DNA from: Terasakiella magnetica | Lineage (GTDB): Bacteria; Pseudomonadota; Alphaproteobacteria; Rhodospirillales; Magnetospirillaceae | Length of the DNA: 64,000 nt | Assembly (NCBI GenBank): GCA_902729415.1 | Contig: CACVCF010000157.1 | Coordinates: 1-64,000 of the forward strand | Reading direction: 5' to 3' | Part shown: positions 51,991 to 63,845 of the stretch, piece after piece | Layout of the letters: each line of letters opens with the position of its first letter | Position numbering within the stretch: position 1 is the stretch's first letter | Position numbers and translations under genes: made by a program | Notes under the pieces: model-generated | The model's input: only the letters and a program-made list of their open reading frames with translations | Databases searched by the model: none | Told to the model about the DNA's origin: nothing

Positions 51991-53195
51991 GCGCCGTAAT
52001 GCCGACCCGCATTCTGGGCGTGCTGCTGACCCTGCTGGTGGCGTTCGGGCCGGTCTCCACCGATCTCTACTTGGCGTCGCTGCCCGATCTGGGCCGCGAT
52101 CTCAAGACCGATAGCGCCATGGTGCAGCTGACCTTGTCGATTTTCGTCGTCGGCTTTGCGGTGATGCAACTGGTCTATGGCCCGCTGTCCGACCGTTTCG
52201 GCCGCCGCTCGGTGATTCTGGGAGGGACCACCGTCTATGTGGCGGCCAGCGTGTTCTGTGTCTTCGCGGGTTCGATCGAGGCTCTGATCGTCGGGCGTTT
52301 TTTCCAGGCCGTGGGCGGCTGTTGCGGCCCGGTGGTGGCGCGGGCCGTGGTGCGCGACATCTACCCCCGCGAGCAGGCTGCCCGCGTCCTCAGCTATATG
52401 GCTTCGGCCATGGCCCTGGCGCCGCTGGTGGCGCCGACCATCGGCGGCTGGTTTCACACTTGGTTCGGCTGGCGCTCGAATTTCGTCTTGCTGGCGCTGT
52501 TCGGCGTTGCGCTGCTGGTGCTGGTGTGGCGGATGCTGGGGGAGACCAACAATCATCCCGATGCCGAGGCTCTCAGTCTGGGGCGGATGGTCGAGAATTA
52601 CCGCCACCTGCTCGGCCATCGCCTGTTTCTCGGCTATACCCTGACCATGACGGCGGCGTTCGGCGGCCTGTTCAGCTTTATTTCGGGCTCGTCCTTCGTG
52701 CTGATCGATGTACTGGGGATGCCGCCGCGCTATTTCGGCCTCGCCTTCAGCTTTGCGTCGCTGGGCTATGTGATCGGCGGCTTTGCCGGTGCCCGCCTGA
52801 GCCATCGTTTTGGCGTCGAGCGTATGGTGCGGTTCGGTGTCGTCGGCTGCACCCTGGCCGGGATCGTGTTGGCTGGTTTGGTGTGGTCGGATCTGGTGAA
52901 GCCCGGCTTGGATGGTGTGGCGATGATCATGGTGCCGATCATGCTGTTCTTTGTGTCGTGCGCCCTGGTTCTGCCCAATTCCACCGCCGCCGCCATCGCA
53001 CCGTTTCCCCGCATGGCCGGAGCGGCTTCGGCAGTGATGGGGTTCATTCAAATGAGTGGCGGAGGCGTCGCGGGCTGGCTGGTGGGGCGGCTGTATGACG
53101 GCACCGCCCGGCCCATGGTGACGGTGATCGCCGTTTCCGGGCTGCTGTCCCTGGTTATCTTTTTCACTGTGGTGCGGCGGGCAGCCAAACCGTGA
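51987..53195 (+). CDS. Bcr/CflA-family MFS drug efflux transporter
   Basis: 402 residues, about 12 transmembrane helices. The N-terminal FGPVSTDLYLASLPDL and the loop GPLSDRFGRRSVILGG (motif A) fit the Bcr/CflA drug:H+ antiporters. VRDIYPREQAARVLSY follows. The start at 51987 overlaps the peptidase stop (ATGA). The last 32 bases overlap the 3' end of the convergent sensor kinase gene. Confidence 0.92.
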   Translation: MSAVMPTRILGVLLTLLVAFGPVSTDLYLASLPDLGRDLKTDSAMVQLTLSIFVVGFAVMQLVYGPLSDRFGRRSVILGGTTVYVAASVFCVFAGSIEALIVGRFFQAVGGCCGPVVARAVVRDIYPREQAARVLSYMASAMALAPLVAPTIGGWFHTWFGWRSNFVLLALFGVALLVLVWRMLGETNNHPDAEALSLGRMVENYRHLLGHRLFLGYTLTMTAAFGGLFSFISGSSFVLIDVLGMPPRYFGLAFSFASLGYVIGGFAGARLSHRFGVERMVRFGVVGCTLAGIVLAGLVWSDLVKPGLDGVAMIMVPIMLFFVSCALVLPNSTAAAIAPFPRMAGAASAVMGFIQMSGGGVAGWLVGRLYDGTARPMVTVIAVSGLLSLVIFFTVVRRAAKP

Positions 53196-54569
53196 AGGTC
53201 GATCCCTCGCCCTCCTCGCTGTCGATGGTAAGTAAGCCGCGATGGCGGTTGACGATGTGCTTGACGATGGCCAGTCCCAGTCCGGTGCCGCCCATCTTGC
53301 GCGAGCGGGCGGTATCGACCCGGTAGAAGCGTTCGGTCAGGCGGGGCAGATGCTGCCTGGCGATGCCCTCGCCCCGGTCGCGGATGACGATGCGAAAGAC
53401 GGGACCGCCTCTGAGCGCGGTTCCGGCGGCACTGGGCACGGTCTCGGCGGTGGCGGCGGTCACCTCGACCGTAGTGCCGTCGCGGCCGTATTTGACGGCG
53501 TTATCCATCAGGTTCTGGAATAATTGCGCCAGTTCGTCGGGCTGGCCGGTGACCACCACCGGCGTGGCTCCGGGGGAAACCGTGATGGTCATGGCCTTGG
53601 CCTGGGCCAGGGGTTTCAGCACCTCGGCGGCGGTGGCGAGCAGACGGCCGAGATCGACCCGTTCGCTGGGCAGGGTGTGTTCGTTCAACTCGATGCGCGA
53701 CAACGACAGCAGGTCGGCCACCAGGCGGCTCATGCGCCCGGCCTGCTCTCCCATGATGCCCAGGAACTTGTCGCGGGCCTCCTCATCGTCGTGGGCGGGA
53801 CCTTGCAGCGTCTCGATAAAGCCCGACAGCGCCGCCAGGGGGGTGCGCAGCTCGTGGCTGGCATTGGCGACGAAATCGGCGCGCATGCGCTCCATGCGCT
53901 TGATGGCGGTCAGGTCGTGCAGGGTCAGCAAAAGGGTGCCGCCGTCGCTGGATTGGCCTTCCAGCGCATCGACACGGGCGGTGAAGGTCCGCTCGACCGG
54001 CACCGGCAGGGTGAATTCGCATTCCCGCGCCGTAGCGCTTGCCCCCAGCACCGCCTCGACGGCTTCCAGCAAGCCGGGGTCGCGGAGAAAGGCGGCGAGG
54101 TCGCGGCCGGAAAGTTCCCGCCCGAACAGCCTGCGGGCCGCCTGATTGGCCCGCACCACCCGACGGCCCGGCGCCAGCAGCAGCAACGGATCGGGCAGAT
54201 TGTCGAGCAGGGTCTCGTTCCAGCGGGCCGATTCCGATAGCTCGGCGGATTTTTGCAGCCATAGCCGCCGCAGGCTGCCCACCGCCGCGACTGTCTCGGC
54301 CAGGGCGGTATCATCGTGGCCGGGCGGCGGCCCGGCCTCGCCGCCATGGCTCAGCGACCGGATCCAACGGGCCATGGCGTTGAGCGAGTCAAGGTGGGGG
54401 CGGACCAGCAGGGCGACACCCAGCGCCGAGGCCGCCCAGCCGATTCCGGCCCACAGCGGAGCGAGACGACCGCTGGCCGCCAGCCCCAGGAGAACGATCC
54501 CGGCGGGGCCGGACAGCAGCAGGGTGACCGCGACCAGCCGGGTCGTGTTGATGGTGCTCTGGCCGCCGG

Positions 54570-54573
<4 letters not shown>
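53164..54573 (-). CDS. PhoR-like sensor histidine kinase
   Basis: 469 residues. Two N-terminal membrane helices (about 13-57), a HAMP-like segment, a PAS domain (about 115-215; LLDNLPDPLLLLAPGRRVV), HisKA with FVANASHELRTPLAALSGF (His about 245) and HATPase ([30 protein letters not shown]). The layout matches PhoR, which controls phosphate starvation genes, but phoB, phoU and pst genes are absent here. Its start overlaps the maeB stop by 4 bases, an unusual pairing. It shares a 32-base convergent overlap with the MFS gene. Confidence 0.9.
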
Positions 54574-56870
<2,297 letters not shown>

Positions 56871-56895
56871 GTCGTTTCCGTTCCCTTATCAGAAA

Positions 56896-56911
56896 GCGGG
56901 GCTTTGCCCGC
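56896..56911 (-). terminator. Short hairpin after the stress-protein gene
   Basis: On the minus strand GCGGGC-AAA-GCCCCGC (with one bulged base) is followed by TTTCT. It lies between the stress-protein stop and the maeB start, so it may end the stress-protein transcript. Confidence 0.5.
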
Positions 56912-56938
56912 ACCTTTTGGCCCGAAGGCGTGGCGATG

Positions 56939-57451
56939 TCAGTGGCGCTTGCCCTTGGCGCGCTCGAAGATATGGATGTTGGCGCCGCCGGTGCGGGCCA
57001 GCAGAGCCTTGGCGCGGCTCTCCTCGTCGGTGTTTTCGACGCTGACCCACAAGATGACGCTGCCTGCGGCCAAGGCGCGGGCGAAATCCTGGGAATCGGG
57101 AATGGCGGCGACTTCGTCCAGCACTTCCTTCAGCGCCACGCCGCCGACACCGGCGGCGATCAGTCCGGCGATCACCGCGCCCACCGGCCCGGCAGCCAGG
57201 GCGATGAGACCGGCGGCCACCAGGGGGCCTTCGAACTTCATCTCGCCCACCAAGCCGGTGATGGCGTCACGCCACTTGCTGCCTTTGAGGCCGGCCACTT
57301 CCAGGGAATCGTGTGACGTCAGTACCGAAAGGCGGTCGCGGTCAAAGCCTGCTTCCCGAAGCGCGCTGACGGCAGCCTCGAAATGACTGCGGTCGGCAAA
57401 GGTGCCAACCGCCTCGCGCAGGGCGGCAACGCGCGATTGGGTTACGGTCAT
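56939..57451 (-). CDS. Glycine-zipper membrane stress protein (DUF1269/GsiB-like type)
   Basis: 170 residues. The N-terminal half is a ferredoxin-like fold seen in general stress proteins (FADRSHFEAAVSALREAGFD). The middle is a Gly/Ala-rich hydrophobic hairpin (GLIALAAGPVGAVIAGLIAA, about 80-110). The C-terminal part (VILWVSVENTDEESRAKALL, ANIHIFERAKG) repeats the alpha/beta pattern. It probably associates with membranes under stress; this is family-level inference. Confidence 0.75.
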   Translation of the reverse strand: MTVTQSRVAALREAVGTFADRSHFEAAVSALREAGFDRDRLSVLTSHDSLEVAGLKGSKWRDAITGLVGEMKFEGPLVAAGLIALAAGPVGAVIAGLIAAGVGGVALKEVLDEVAAIPDSQDFARALAAGSVILWVSVENTDEESRAKALLARTGGANIHIFERAKGKRH

Positions 57452-57508
57452 GGAACTCTCCTCGTCATTGCCTGGGAGTCTGATTGTGCGCCAAGGCGAG
57501 GACTCTGC

Positions 57509-57582
57509 CTAGTGTCCCGATTCAGAAGTTCGCAGCAGTGTTACTGGCTTCTTTCGAACTTCTGAATCGATCAGGACTCTGG
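57509..57582. repeat. MITE-like inverted repeat element 1
   Basis: Left arm CTAGTGTCCCGATTCAGAAG (continuing TTCG) and right arm CGAACTTCTGAATC plus GATCAGGACTCTGG. The inner 14 bp pair perfectly (57519-57532 with 57555-57568); the outer part pairs with a 4-base insertion in one arm. About 74 bases in all. Confidence 0.65.
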
Positions 57583-57595
57583 CAACTCATTGTTT

Positions 57596-57672
57596 CTAGT
57601 GTGGTTTGCGAATTCTAAGCTCCTCAAATCGCCAGTGAAGAGAGGATAGGAGCTTTGAATTCACCACACTAG
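57596..57672. repeat. MITE-like inverted repeat element 2
   Basis: Left arm CTAGTGTGGTTTGCGAATTC continuing TAAGCTCCT (57596-57624); right arm AGGAGCTTTGAATTC continuing ACCACACTAG (57648-57672). The arms are complementary except for one mismatch and a 4-base insertion. The ends are CTAG. Both the CTAG-TGT ends and the 4-base indel are shared with element 1. No transposase is encoded. Confidence 0.7.
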
Positions 57673-57777
57673 AGGGGGACGGATAAGGATTGAGACGGAT
57701 GTGCGAGAGATCCGGTAAGGCCCCCTTGCGCCGTGGGCCGCCCGTGATACTGTGCCGTCCTCGTCCCCTCGATCGAA

Positions 57778-60447
57778 GTGAAGACCCGGACAGTGACCGC
57801 CGCACCGCCGTCCATTCCCGATGATGCCACGCCCATGATGGCGCAATACCTGACCATCAAGCAGGCCAATCCCGATTGCCTGCTGTTCTACCGCATGGGC
57901 GATTTCTACGAATTGTTCTTTGACGATGCGGTCAAGGCCTCGGCGGCGCTGGACATCGCGCTGACCAAGCGCGGCAAGCATCTGGGCGAGGATATCCCCA
58001 TGTGCGGCGTGCCGGTCCGGGCCTACGAGGCCTATCTGGCCAAGTTGGTGCGGTCGGGCTTCAAGGTCGCCATCGGCGAACAGATGGAAGACCCGGCGGA
58101 GGCCAAGAAGCGCGGCGCCAAATCGGTGGTGGCCCGTGACGTGGTGCGCCTGATCACTGCCGGCACCCTGACCGAAGACACGCTTCTGGATGCGCGGTCG
58201 CACAATTATCTGGCGGCGGTGGCCGAGGCCCAGGGCGGGTTGGGCCTGGCCTGGGTCGATGTTTCCACCGGCGATTTCGCCACCCAGGCGGTGGCGGCCA
58301 AGTCTCTGGCGGCGGCCTTGGCCCGCCTTGCCCCCGGCGAGCTGCTGGTCCCCGACCGTCTGCTGGGCAATGGGGCCTATGACGAGATCTGGAACGAGTG
58401 GAAAGCGGTGCTGTCGCCGCTGCCGTCGGTCCGGTTCGATTCCGAGAATGCCCGGCGGCGGCTGGAGGCTCTTTACGGTGTCGGCGCCCTCGACGGTTTC
58501 GGGGCGTTCTCGCGGCCCGAACTGGCGGCGGGCGGCGCCCTGGTCGATTACATCGAGCTGACCCAGAAGGGCAAGCTGCCGCGCCTTTCCGCGCCCAAGC
58601 GCCTGCCCGAAGGCTCGGTGATGGAGATTGACGCCGCCACCCGGCGCAATCTGGAATTGGCCCTGACCCTGACCGGCGAGCGGAAGGGCTCGCTGCTGGC
58701 GACCATCGACCGGACCTTGACCGGGGCGGGGGCGCGGCTGCTGGCGGCGCATCTGTCGGCGCCGCTGACCTTTCCGGCAGAGATCGAACGCCGCCTCGAC
58801 ATGGTGGCGTTCTTTGTTGAGCACGAAACCACCCGCGAGCGTCTGCGCGGGGTGCTGAAGCGCTGCCCCGATGTCGAGCGGGCGCTGTCGCGTCTCAGCC
58901 TCGGCCGTGGCGGCCCCCGCGACCTTGCCAATGTCCGCGACGCTTTGGCCGAGATTCCGGCCTTGCGCAACCTGCTGACCGAACCGGCGCTGGACGCGCC
59001 GCCGGGCCTGGGCGATTGCGCCCGCGCCCTGGGCGATCATTCGGCGCTGGTGGACCGCCTGACCAGCGCCCTGGCTCCCGATCTGCCGCTCAACGCCCGC
59101 GACGGCGGTTTCATCGCCGAAGGCTATGATCCGGCGTTGGACGAGCTCAAGGTTCTGCGGACCGAGAGCCACGGCGTCCTCATGCGGCTGCAAAAGCGCT
59201 ATGCCGACGAGACCGGTATCGCCACCTTGAAGATCAGCCACAACAACATCATCGGCCATCATATCGAGGTGCCGTCCAAACAGGCGGACAAGATGGGCGA
59301 GGGGTTCATCCATCGCCAGACCATGGCGACCTCGGCGCGCTACACCACCACCGAACTGATCGAACTGGCCGGGCGCATCACCGGCGCTGCCGAGCGCGCC
59401 TTGGCCCTGGAGATGGAGCTGCTGGCCGCTCTGATCGGCGAGGTGGTCGATTGCGCCGCCCTGATCGCCGTAGCGGCGCAGGCGCTGGCCGCTCTCGACG
59501 TCGCTGCCGCTTTGGCCGAACTGGCCGAGACCAAGCGCTGGTCACGGCCGGTGGTGGACGACAGCGCCGCCTTCGATATCCAAGGCGGCCGCCATCCGGT
59601 GGTGGAAGCCGCCCTGGAGGCCAATCACGCCGGGTCGTTCGTCGCCAATGACTGCGATCTGTCCGATGCCCAGCGGTTGTGGCTGATCACCGGCCCCAAC
59701 ATGGCAGGTAAGAGCACGTTCCTGCGCCAGAACGCTCTGATCGCCGTGCTGGCGCAGATGGGGTCGTTCGTCCCCGCCGCACGCGCCCATATCGGCGTGG
59801 TCGACCGCTTGTTCTCACGCGTCGGTGCCGCCGACGATCTGGCGCGGGGGCGTTCGACCTTCATGGTCGAAATGGTCGAGACCGCCGCCATCCTCAACCA
59901 ATCCGGCCCGCGCGCCCTGGTGATCCTGGATGAGATCGGGCGCGGTACCGCCACCTTCGATGGCCTGTCCATCGCCTGGGCGGTGGTGGAAAGCCTGCAC
60001 GAGGTCAACCGCTGCCGGGCATTGTTCGCCACCCATTACCACGAGCTGACGCGCCTGACCTCGCGCCTGGCGTCGTTGTCGTGTCACATGATGCGGGTGA
60101 AGGAATGGCAAGGTGACGTAGTATTCCTGCACGAGGTCGGAGCCGGGGCGGCGGACCGCTCCTACGGCATTCACGTAGCGCGGCTGGCGGGGCTGCCGCC
60201 CGCCGTGGTCGCCCGCGCCGAAGACGTTCTTGCCATCTTGGAGAAGTCGGATCAGGCGTCGGGCATGAACCGGCTGGCCGACGACCTGCCGCTGTTCGCC
60301 GCCATGGCGGCGCGCCCCAAACCCGGCACGTCCCAGGCTGCCAAACCCTCGGCGGTGGAAGAGGCGCTGAAAGGTGTCAATGCCGACGACCTGACGGCGC
60401 GTCAGGCGCTGGATCTGGTCTACGAGTTGAAGCGTCTGCTGGGATAG
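57778..60447 (+). CDS. mutS: DNA mismatch repair protein MutS
   Basis: 889 residues. The mismatch-reading motif [11 protein letters not shown] is near residue 40 (Phe-x-Glu type). Connector, lever and clamp domains fill the middle. The ATPase has Walker [37 protein letters not shown], Walker [16 protein letters not shown] and ATHYHEL. The C-terminal tail ends [22 protein letters not shown] start at 57778 was chosen; GTG at 57793 is possible. It recognises mismatches and recruits MutL. Confidence 0.97.
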   Translation: MKTRTVTAAPPSIPDDATPMMAQYLTIKQANPDCLLFYRMGDFYELFFDDAVKASAALDIALTKRGKHLGEDIPMCGVPVRAYEAYLAKLVRSGFKVAIGEQMEDPAEAKKRGAKSVVARDVVRLITAGTLTEDTLLDARSHNYLAAVAEAQGGLGLAWVDVSTGDFATQAVAAKSLAAALARLAPGELLVPDRLLGNGAYDEIWNEWKAVLSPLPSVRFDSENARRRLEALYGVGALDGFGAFSRPELAAGGALVDYIELTQKGKLPRLSAPKRLPEGSVMEIDAATRRNLELALTLTGERKGSLLATIDRTLTGAGARLLAAHLSAPLTFPAEIERRLDMVAFFVEHETTRERLRGVLKRCPDVERALSRLSLGRGGPRDLANVRDALAEIPALRNLLTEPALDAPPGLGDCARALGDHSALVDRLTSALAPDLPLNARDGGFIAEGYDPALDELKVLRTESHGVLMRLQKRYADETGIATLKISHNNIIGHHIEVPSKQADKMGEGFIHRQTMATSARYTTTELIELAGRITGAAERALALEMELLAALIGEVVDCAALIAVAAQALAALDVAAALAELAETKRWSRPVVDDSAAFDIQGGRHPVVEAALEANHAGSFVANDCDLSDAQRLWLITGPNMAGKSTFLRQNALIAVLAQMGSFVPAARAHIGVVDRLFSRVGAADDLARGRSTFMVEMVETAAILNQSGPRALVILDEIGRGTATFDGLSIAWAVVESLHEVNRCRALFATHYHELTRLTSRLASLSCHMMRVKEWQGDVVFLHEVGAGAADRSYGIHVARLAGLPPAVVARAEDVLAILEKSDQASGMNRLADDLPLFAAMAARPKPGTSQAAKPSAVEEALKGVNADDLTARQALDLVYELKRLLG

Positions 60448-60460
60448 CCTGCCGCTGACG

Positions 60461-61477
60461 CTATTTCCCGCCCGGTACACCCGAGGTGGTGGAATGTTCG
60501 AAGTGCAGCGCCTCGCCGGGATGAACCACGTCATAGGCGGAATGGGCGGCCCGCGCCGCTTCGGCGAATCCGGCCAGGATCAGTTTCAACTTGCCGGGAT
60601 AGGCGCAGATGTCGCCCGCCGCGAAGACACCGGGGGCGCTGGTGGCGCCGGTGGCGGGATCGATGGCGATGACGCTGCGGTCCATGTCGAGCCCCCATTC
60701 TGCGATGGGGCCGAGATTGGAGGACAGGCCGAAGAACGGCAGCAGCACGTCGGCTTCAAGCCTGCGGGTCTCGCCCTCCAGGGTCGCCACCACCACCGCC
60801 GACAGCCGGTCGCCGTCGCCGTCCAGGCTGTGGAGCTGATAGGGCACCACCAGATCGACAGTCCCGGCCTCGGCCAGTTGCTTCAAGCGCTGCTCGCTGT
60901 CGGGGGCGGCGCGGAATTTGGGGCGGCGATGCACCACCATGACCTTGGCCGCAACCTCGGCCAGGGAGATGGCCCAATCCACCGCCGAATCGCCGCCGCC
61001 CGCGATCACCACCCGCTTGCCGCGGAAATCCTCACGCTTTCTCACCATATAAAAGACGCCTTTGCCCTCGAAGCGCTCCAGCCCGTCCAGGGGCGGCCGG
61101 TTGGGGCCAAAGGCGCCGCCGCCCGCCGCGATGATCACCACCTTGGCCAGGACGGTTGCGCCGTTGGACAAGCCGCAGCGCCAGCGCCCGTCGGCGTCGC
61201 GCGCCAGGGATTCCACCTGGGTGCTGAAATGATAGACCGGGGCGAAGGGGGCGGCCTGTTCGGCCAAGCGTTCGACCAGGTCGGCGGCCAGGATGCTGGG
61301 ATGGCCGGGAATGTCGTAGATCGGCTTCTCCGGGTAGAGGGCGCTGCACTGGCCGCCCACGGCCTCCAGCGCATCCACCACATGGCAACGGATCTTGACC
61401 ATGCCGCACTGGAACACGGTGAACAGGCCGACCGGACCGGCTCCGACCACCAGGGCATCGGTTTCGTGAAGGGTCAT
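60461..61477 (-). CDS. Ferredoxin/flavodoxin-NADP reductase, thioredoxin reductase-like type
   Basis: 338 residues. FAD-binding VVGAGPVGLFTVFQCGM, then GGQCSALYPEKPIYDIPG, which marks TrxR-like FNRs; NADP-binding VIAGGGDSAVDWAI and GVFAAGDICAYPGK. The CxxC of thioredoxin reductase is absent. It moves electrons between NADPH and ferredoxin or flavodoxin. The tail (ALHFEHSTTSGVPGG) is typical. The ATG at 61477 is preferred to the upstream 61525. Confidence 0.92.
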   Translation of the reverse strand: MTLHETDALVVGAGPVGLFTVFQCGMVKIRCHVVDALEAVGGQCSALYPEKPIYDIPGHPSILAADLVERLAEQAAPFAPVYHFSTQVESLARDADGRWRCGLSNGATVLAKVVIIAAGGGAFGPNRPPLDGLERFEGKGVFYMVRKREDFRGKRVVIAGGGDSAVDWAISLAEVAAKVMVVHRRPKFRAAPDSEQRLKQLAEAGTVDLVVPYQLHSLDGDGDRLSAVVVATLEGETRRLEADVLLPFFGLSSNLGPIAEWGLDMDRSVIAIDPATGATSAPGVFAAGDICAYPGKLKLILAGFAEAARAAHSAYDVVHPGEALHFEHSTTSGVPGGK

Positions 61478-61543
61478 GGGGGCTCCTATACTCTGAAGCG
61501 TTCGGGAATACGGTCCGAGGTCCAACGAGATCAGGCCGACGGC

Positions 61544-62410
61544 CTACCACGCAAATTTGGGCATGGCCGCCAGCGGCGCCTCGCCGTGATGGCGGACCAG
61601 TTCGGCAAGGCGGACCGGGTCGGGAATGCCGCCCCAGGTGATGCCCAACTCTTCCGCATGGATGCCGCCGGTTACAAAGATGGCGTCGATTCCCGCCATG
61701 CGCCCGCCCCGGATATCGGTATGCAGCGCGTCGCCGACGGCGCAGACGCGGGCGCGCTCGGGCACACCCAGCCGCTCCAGCGCCAAGGCGTAGATGGCGG
61801 GATCGGGCTTGCCGCGCTCGACCACCAGACCGCCCATGTCGGAATAGCGGGCGGCGATGGCCCCGGCGCAGGTGATGCGCTTGCCCTGGCGGATGACCAC
61901 GTGGTCGGGATTGGCGCAGATCATGGGCAGGCGGCGCTGGTGGGCGCGGTCGAGGACGGCTTGGTAATCGGCGACGCTTTCCGTCACCTCCACCGGCCCG
62001 GTGTTGAGAATGAAATCGGCGCGTTCAAGATCGGTGGCGCGGTAGTCGAGGCCGTCATAGACGTTGCGGTCGCGCTCTGGCCCCAGGTGATAGAGATTGG
62101 CGCCCAGAGCGGCGAAGACGGGATCGCTGCGCCGCTCCAGTTCCATATGCACCGCTTCACCCGACGACATCACCTCGTCATAGAGGGTGCGGGCGACCCC
62201 CAGGCGGGTCAATTGCTCGACCAAGGCGGTGGCGCGCCGAGGCGCGTTGGACAGCATGATGGTGCGCTTGCCCGCCTGCCGCAGCGCCGTCAGCACTTCG
62301 GCGACGCCGGGATAGGCCTCGACCCCGTCGTGGATCACCCCCCACAGATCGAGGACAAAGCCGTCATAGCGCTCCGCTACCTCGGCCAGTCCGGAAATCT
62401 GCCTAATCAC
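61544..62410 (-). CDS. HAD-superfamily class IIA hydrolase (TIGR01459 type)
   Basis: 288 residues. The nucleophile motif is GFVLDLWGVIHDG (about 17-29), the second motif TIMLSNAPRR, and the C-terminal motifs GKPDPAIYALAL and AVGDALHTDIRGG. It matches the NagD-like class with a C2 cap. The substrate is unknown. It overlaps pyrD by 4 bases. Confidence 0.9.
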   Translation of the reverse strand: MIRQISGLAEVAERYDGFVLDLWGVIHDGVEAYPGVAEVLTALRQAGKRTIMLSNAPRRATALVEQLTRLGVARTLYDEVMSSGEAVHMELERRSDPVFAALGANLYHLGPERDRNVYDGLDYRATDLERADFILNTGPVEVTESVADYQAVLDRAHQRRLPMICANPDHVVIRQGKRITCAGAIAARYSDMGGLVVERGKPDPAIYALALERLGVPERARVCAVGDALHTDIRGGRMAGIDAIFVTGGIHAEELGITWGGIPDPVRLAELVRHHGEAPLAAMPKFAW

Positions 62411-63477
62411 GGCTTAGGCTCCCGGTGGTCGTAGCCGACCGCCTGGGTGATGGAGGTGAAGCCGTCGCGGGTCAGAAGATCGACCAGTTCGTGCTTGATG
62501 CGGGTGATCAGGGCCGGGCCTTCATAGACCATGGCGGAATAAAGCTGGACCAGCGAGGCCCCGGCGCGGATCTTGACATAAGCCTCCGAGCCCGAGGCGA
62601 CGCCGCCGACCCCGATGATCGGCAGCTTGCCGCCGGTCAGTTCGTAGACCCGGCGCAGCATGGCGGTGGAGGATTCGAACAAGGGCGCGCCCGACAGGCC
62701 GCCGGTCTCCTTGGCGTTGGCCGAGCGCAGGGTCTCGGGCCGGGCGACGGTGGTGTTGGAGACGATCAGGCCGTCCAGGCCGCCCGCCAGGGCGACGGCG
62801 GCAATGTCGGCCAGATCCTCCCAGGCCAGATCAGGGGCGATCTTCAGCAGCAGCGGTGGCGGCGATTGGGAGACGGCGGCGTCGAGGGCGGCACGGGTGC
62901 GCCCCACCAATGCCTCGAGCTGATCGCGGCCTTGCAGCGCCCGCAGGCCCGGCGTATTGGGCGACGAGACGTTGATGACCATATAATCGGACAGCGGCGC
63001 CAGCCGGGCGGCGCCCTTTTCGTAATCCGAGGCGGCGTCCTCGGTATCCTTGTTCTTGCCCAGATTGGCCCCGACGATGCCGGCCCGGCGGCGGGCTGCC
63101 AGACGCTGGGCCACCGCCTCCATACCCTCGTTGTTGAAGCCCATGCGGTTGATCACCGCCCCATCCTCGGGCAGGCGGAACATGCGCGGCTTGGGGTTGC
63201 CGGGCTGAGGCCGGGGGGTCACCGAGCCGATCTCGACAAAGCCGAAGCCCTGGCCCAGCATGGCGTCGGGCACCTCGGCGTTCTTGTCAAAGCCCGCCGC
63301 CAGCCCGACAGGATTGGGGAAGTCGCGGCCCCATAGATGCATCGCCAGGGCTGGTGGATCGAACGCGGGCTGGCGCGGCACCATGCCGGATTTCAACAGG
63401 CGGATGGTGAGGCCGTGGGCGGTTTCCGCCTCCAACAGCCGGACCAGGGGTCCTGCAATGCGGAAGTAGTCGAACAT
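62407..63477 (-). CDS. pyrD: Dihydroorotate dehydrogenase (quinone), class 2
   Basis: 356 residues. The N-terminal helical membrane-association region marks class 2. FMN-binding and catalytic parts include GLAAGFDKNAEVPDAML, GSVTPRPQPGNPKPR, MVINVSSPNTPGLR with the catalytic Ser, SNTTVARP and IGVGGVASGSEAY. It oxidises dihydroorotate with ubiquinone in pyrimidine synthesis. The start at 63477 (MFDYFRIAGPLVRLLEAE) matches the family N-terminus. Confidence 0.96.
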   Translation of the reverse strand: MFDYFRIAGPLVRLLEAETAHGLTIRLLKSGMVPRQPAFDPPALAMHLWGRDFPNPVGLAAGFDKNAEVPDAMLGQGFGFVEIGSVTPRPQPGNPKPRMFRLPEDGAVINRMGFNNEGMEAVAQRLAARRRAGIVGANLGKNKDTEDAASDYEKGAARLAPLSDYMVINVSSPNTPGLRALQGRDQLEALVGRTRAALDAAVSQSPPPLLLKIAPDLAWEDLADIAAVALAGGLDGLIVSNTTVARPETLRSANAKETGGLSGAPLFESSTAMLRRVYELTGGKLPIIGVGGVASGSEAYVKIRAGASLVQLYSAMVYEGPALITRIKHELVDLLTRDGFTSITQAVGYDHREPKP

Positions 63478-63488
63478 GGCGCCGGTCC

Positions 63489-63845
63489 TCAATCCTCGAT
63501 GGGGGGGAAGATATGCCTGTTGCTGGTCCTGTCCAGCGGCAGATCGGCGACCCATTTGACCGCATCAGGCGGCAAAGGGCCATAAAGATGGGGGAACAAG
63601 GCTCCGCCGCGTGACGGCTCCCACCGCAAATCCCCACCCAGGCGGTCGGCATCGACGGCGATCAGGACCAATCCGTCCTGGCCGGCCCGGTGCTTGGCGA
63701 CGCTGTCTTGGACTTGGGCGGCGGTGGAGAAATGAATGAAGCCGTCAGCCTCGTCCTGGGACGAGCCTCTATACCCTTCGGATAGGGAGGGTGCCAGCCA
63801 CTCGATCCGGCGGCAAACGTGATAGATGCTGCGGGCTTTGCTCAT
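63489..63845 (-). CDS. DUF952 protein
   Basis: 118 residues matching the DUF952 family: IYHVCRRIEW near the start, DGFIHFSTAAQV and FPHLYGPLPPDAV. Members are small cytosolic proteins with a fold related to ADP-ribosyltransferase-like or glutathione-transferase-associated proteins; no activity is established. It is the first gene of a minus-strand run with pyrD, starting 11 bases before it. Confidence 0.9.
   Translation of the reverse strand: MSKARSIYHVCRRIEWLAPSLSEGYRGSSQDEADGFIHFSTAAQVQDSVAKHRAGQDGLVLIAVDADRLGGDLRWEPSRGGALFPHLYGPLPPDAVKWVADLPLDRTSNRHIFPPIED

Larger units (their letters stand above)
57452..57777. other. Intergenic interval with two inverted-repeat elements
   Basis: 325 bases between the divergent stress-protein gene and mutS. 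It holds the two MITE-like elements given separately. No gene is supported in it, and no clear promoter was identified for mutS. Confidence 0.6.

Noticed and set aside
57661..59313. 550-residue minus-strand frame opposite mutS
   Set aside because: Antisense shadow of mutS, with the same compositional artefact; the N-terminal half of MutS is clearly coded on the plus strand.
60494..62434. 646-residue plus-strand frame
   Set aside because: Runs antisense through both the ferredoxin reductase and the HAD hydrolase genes, whose motifs are clear.
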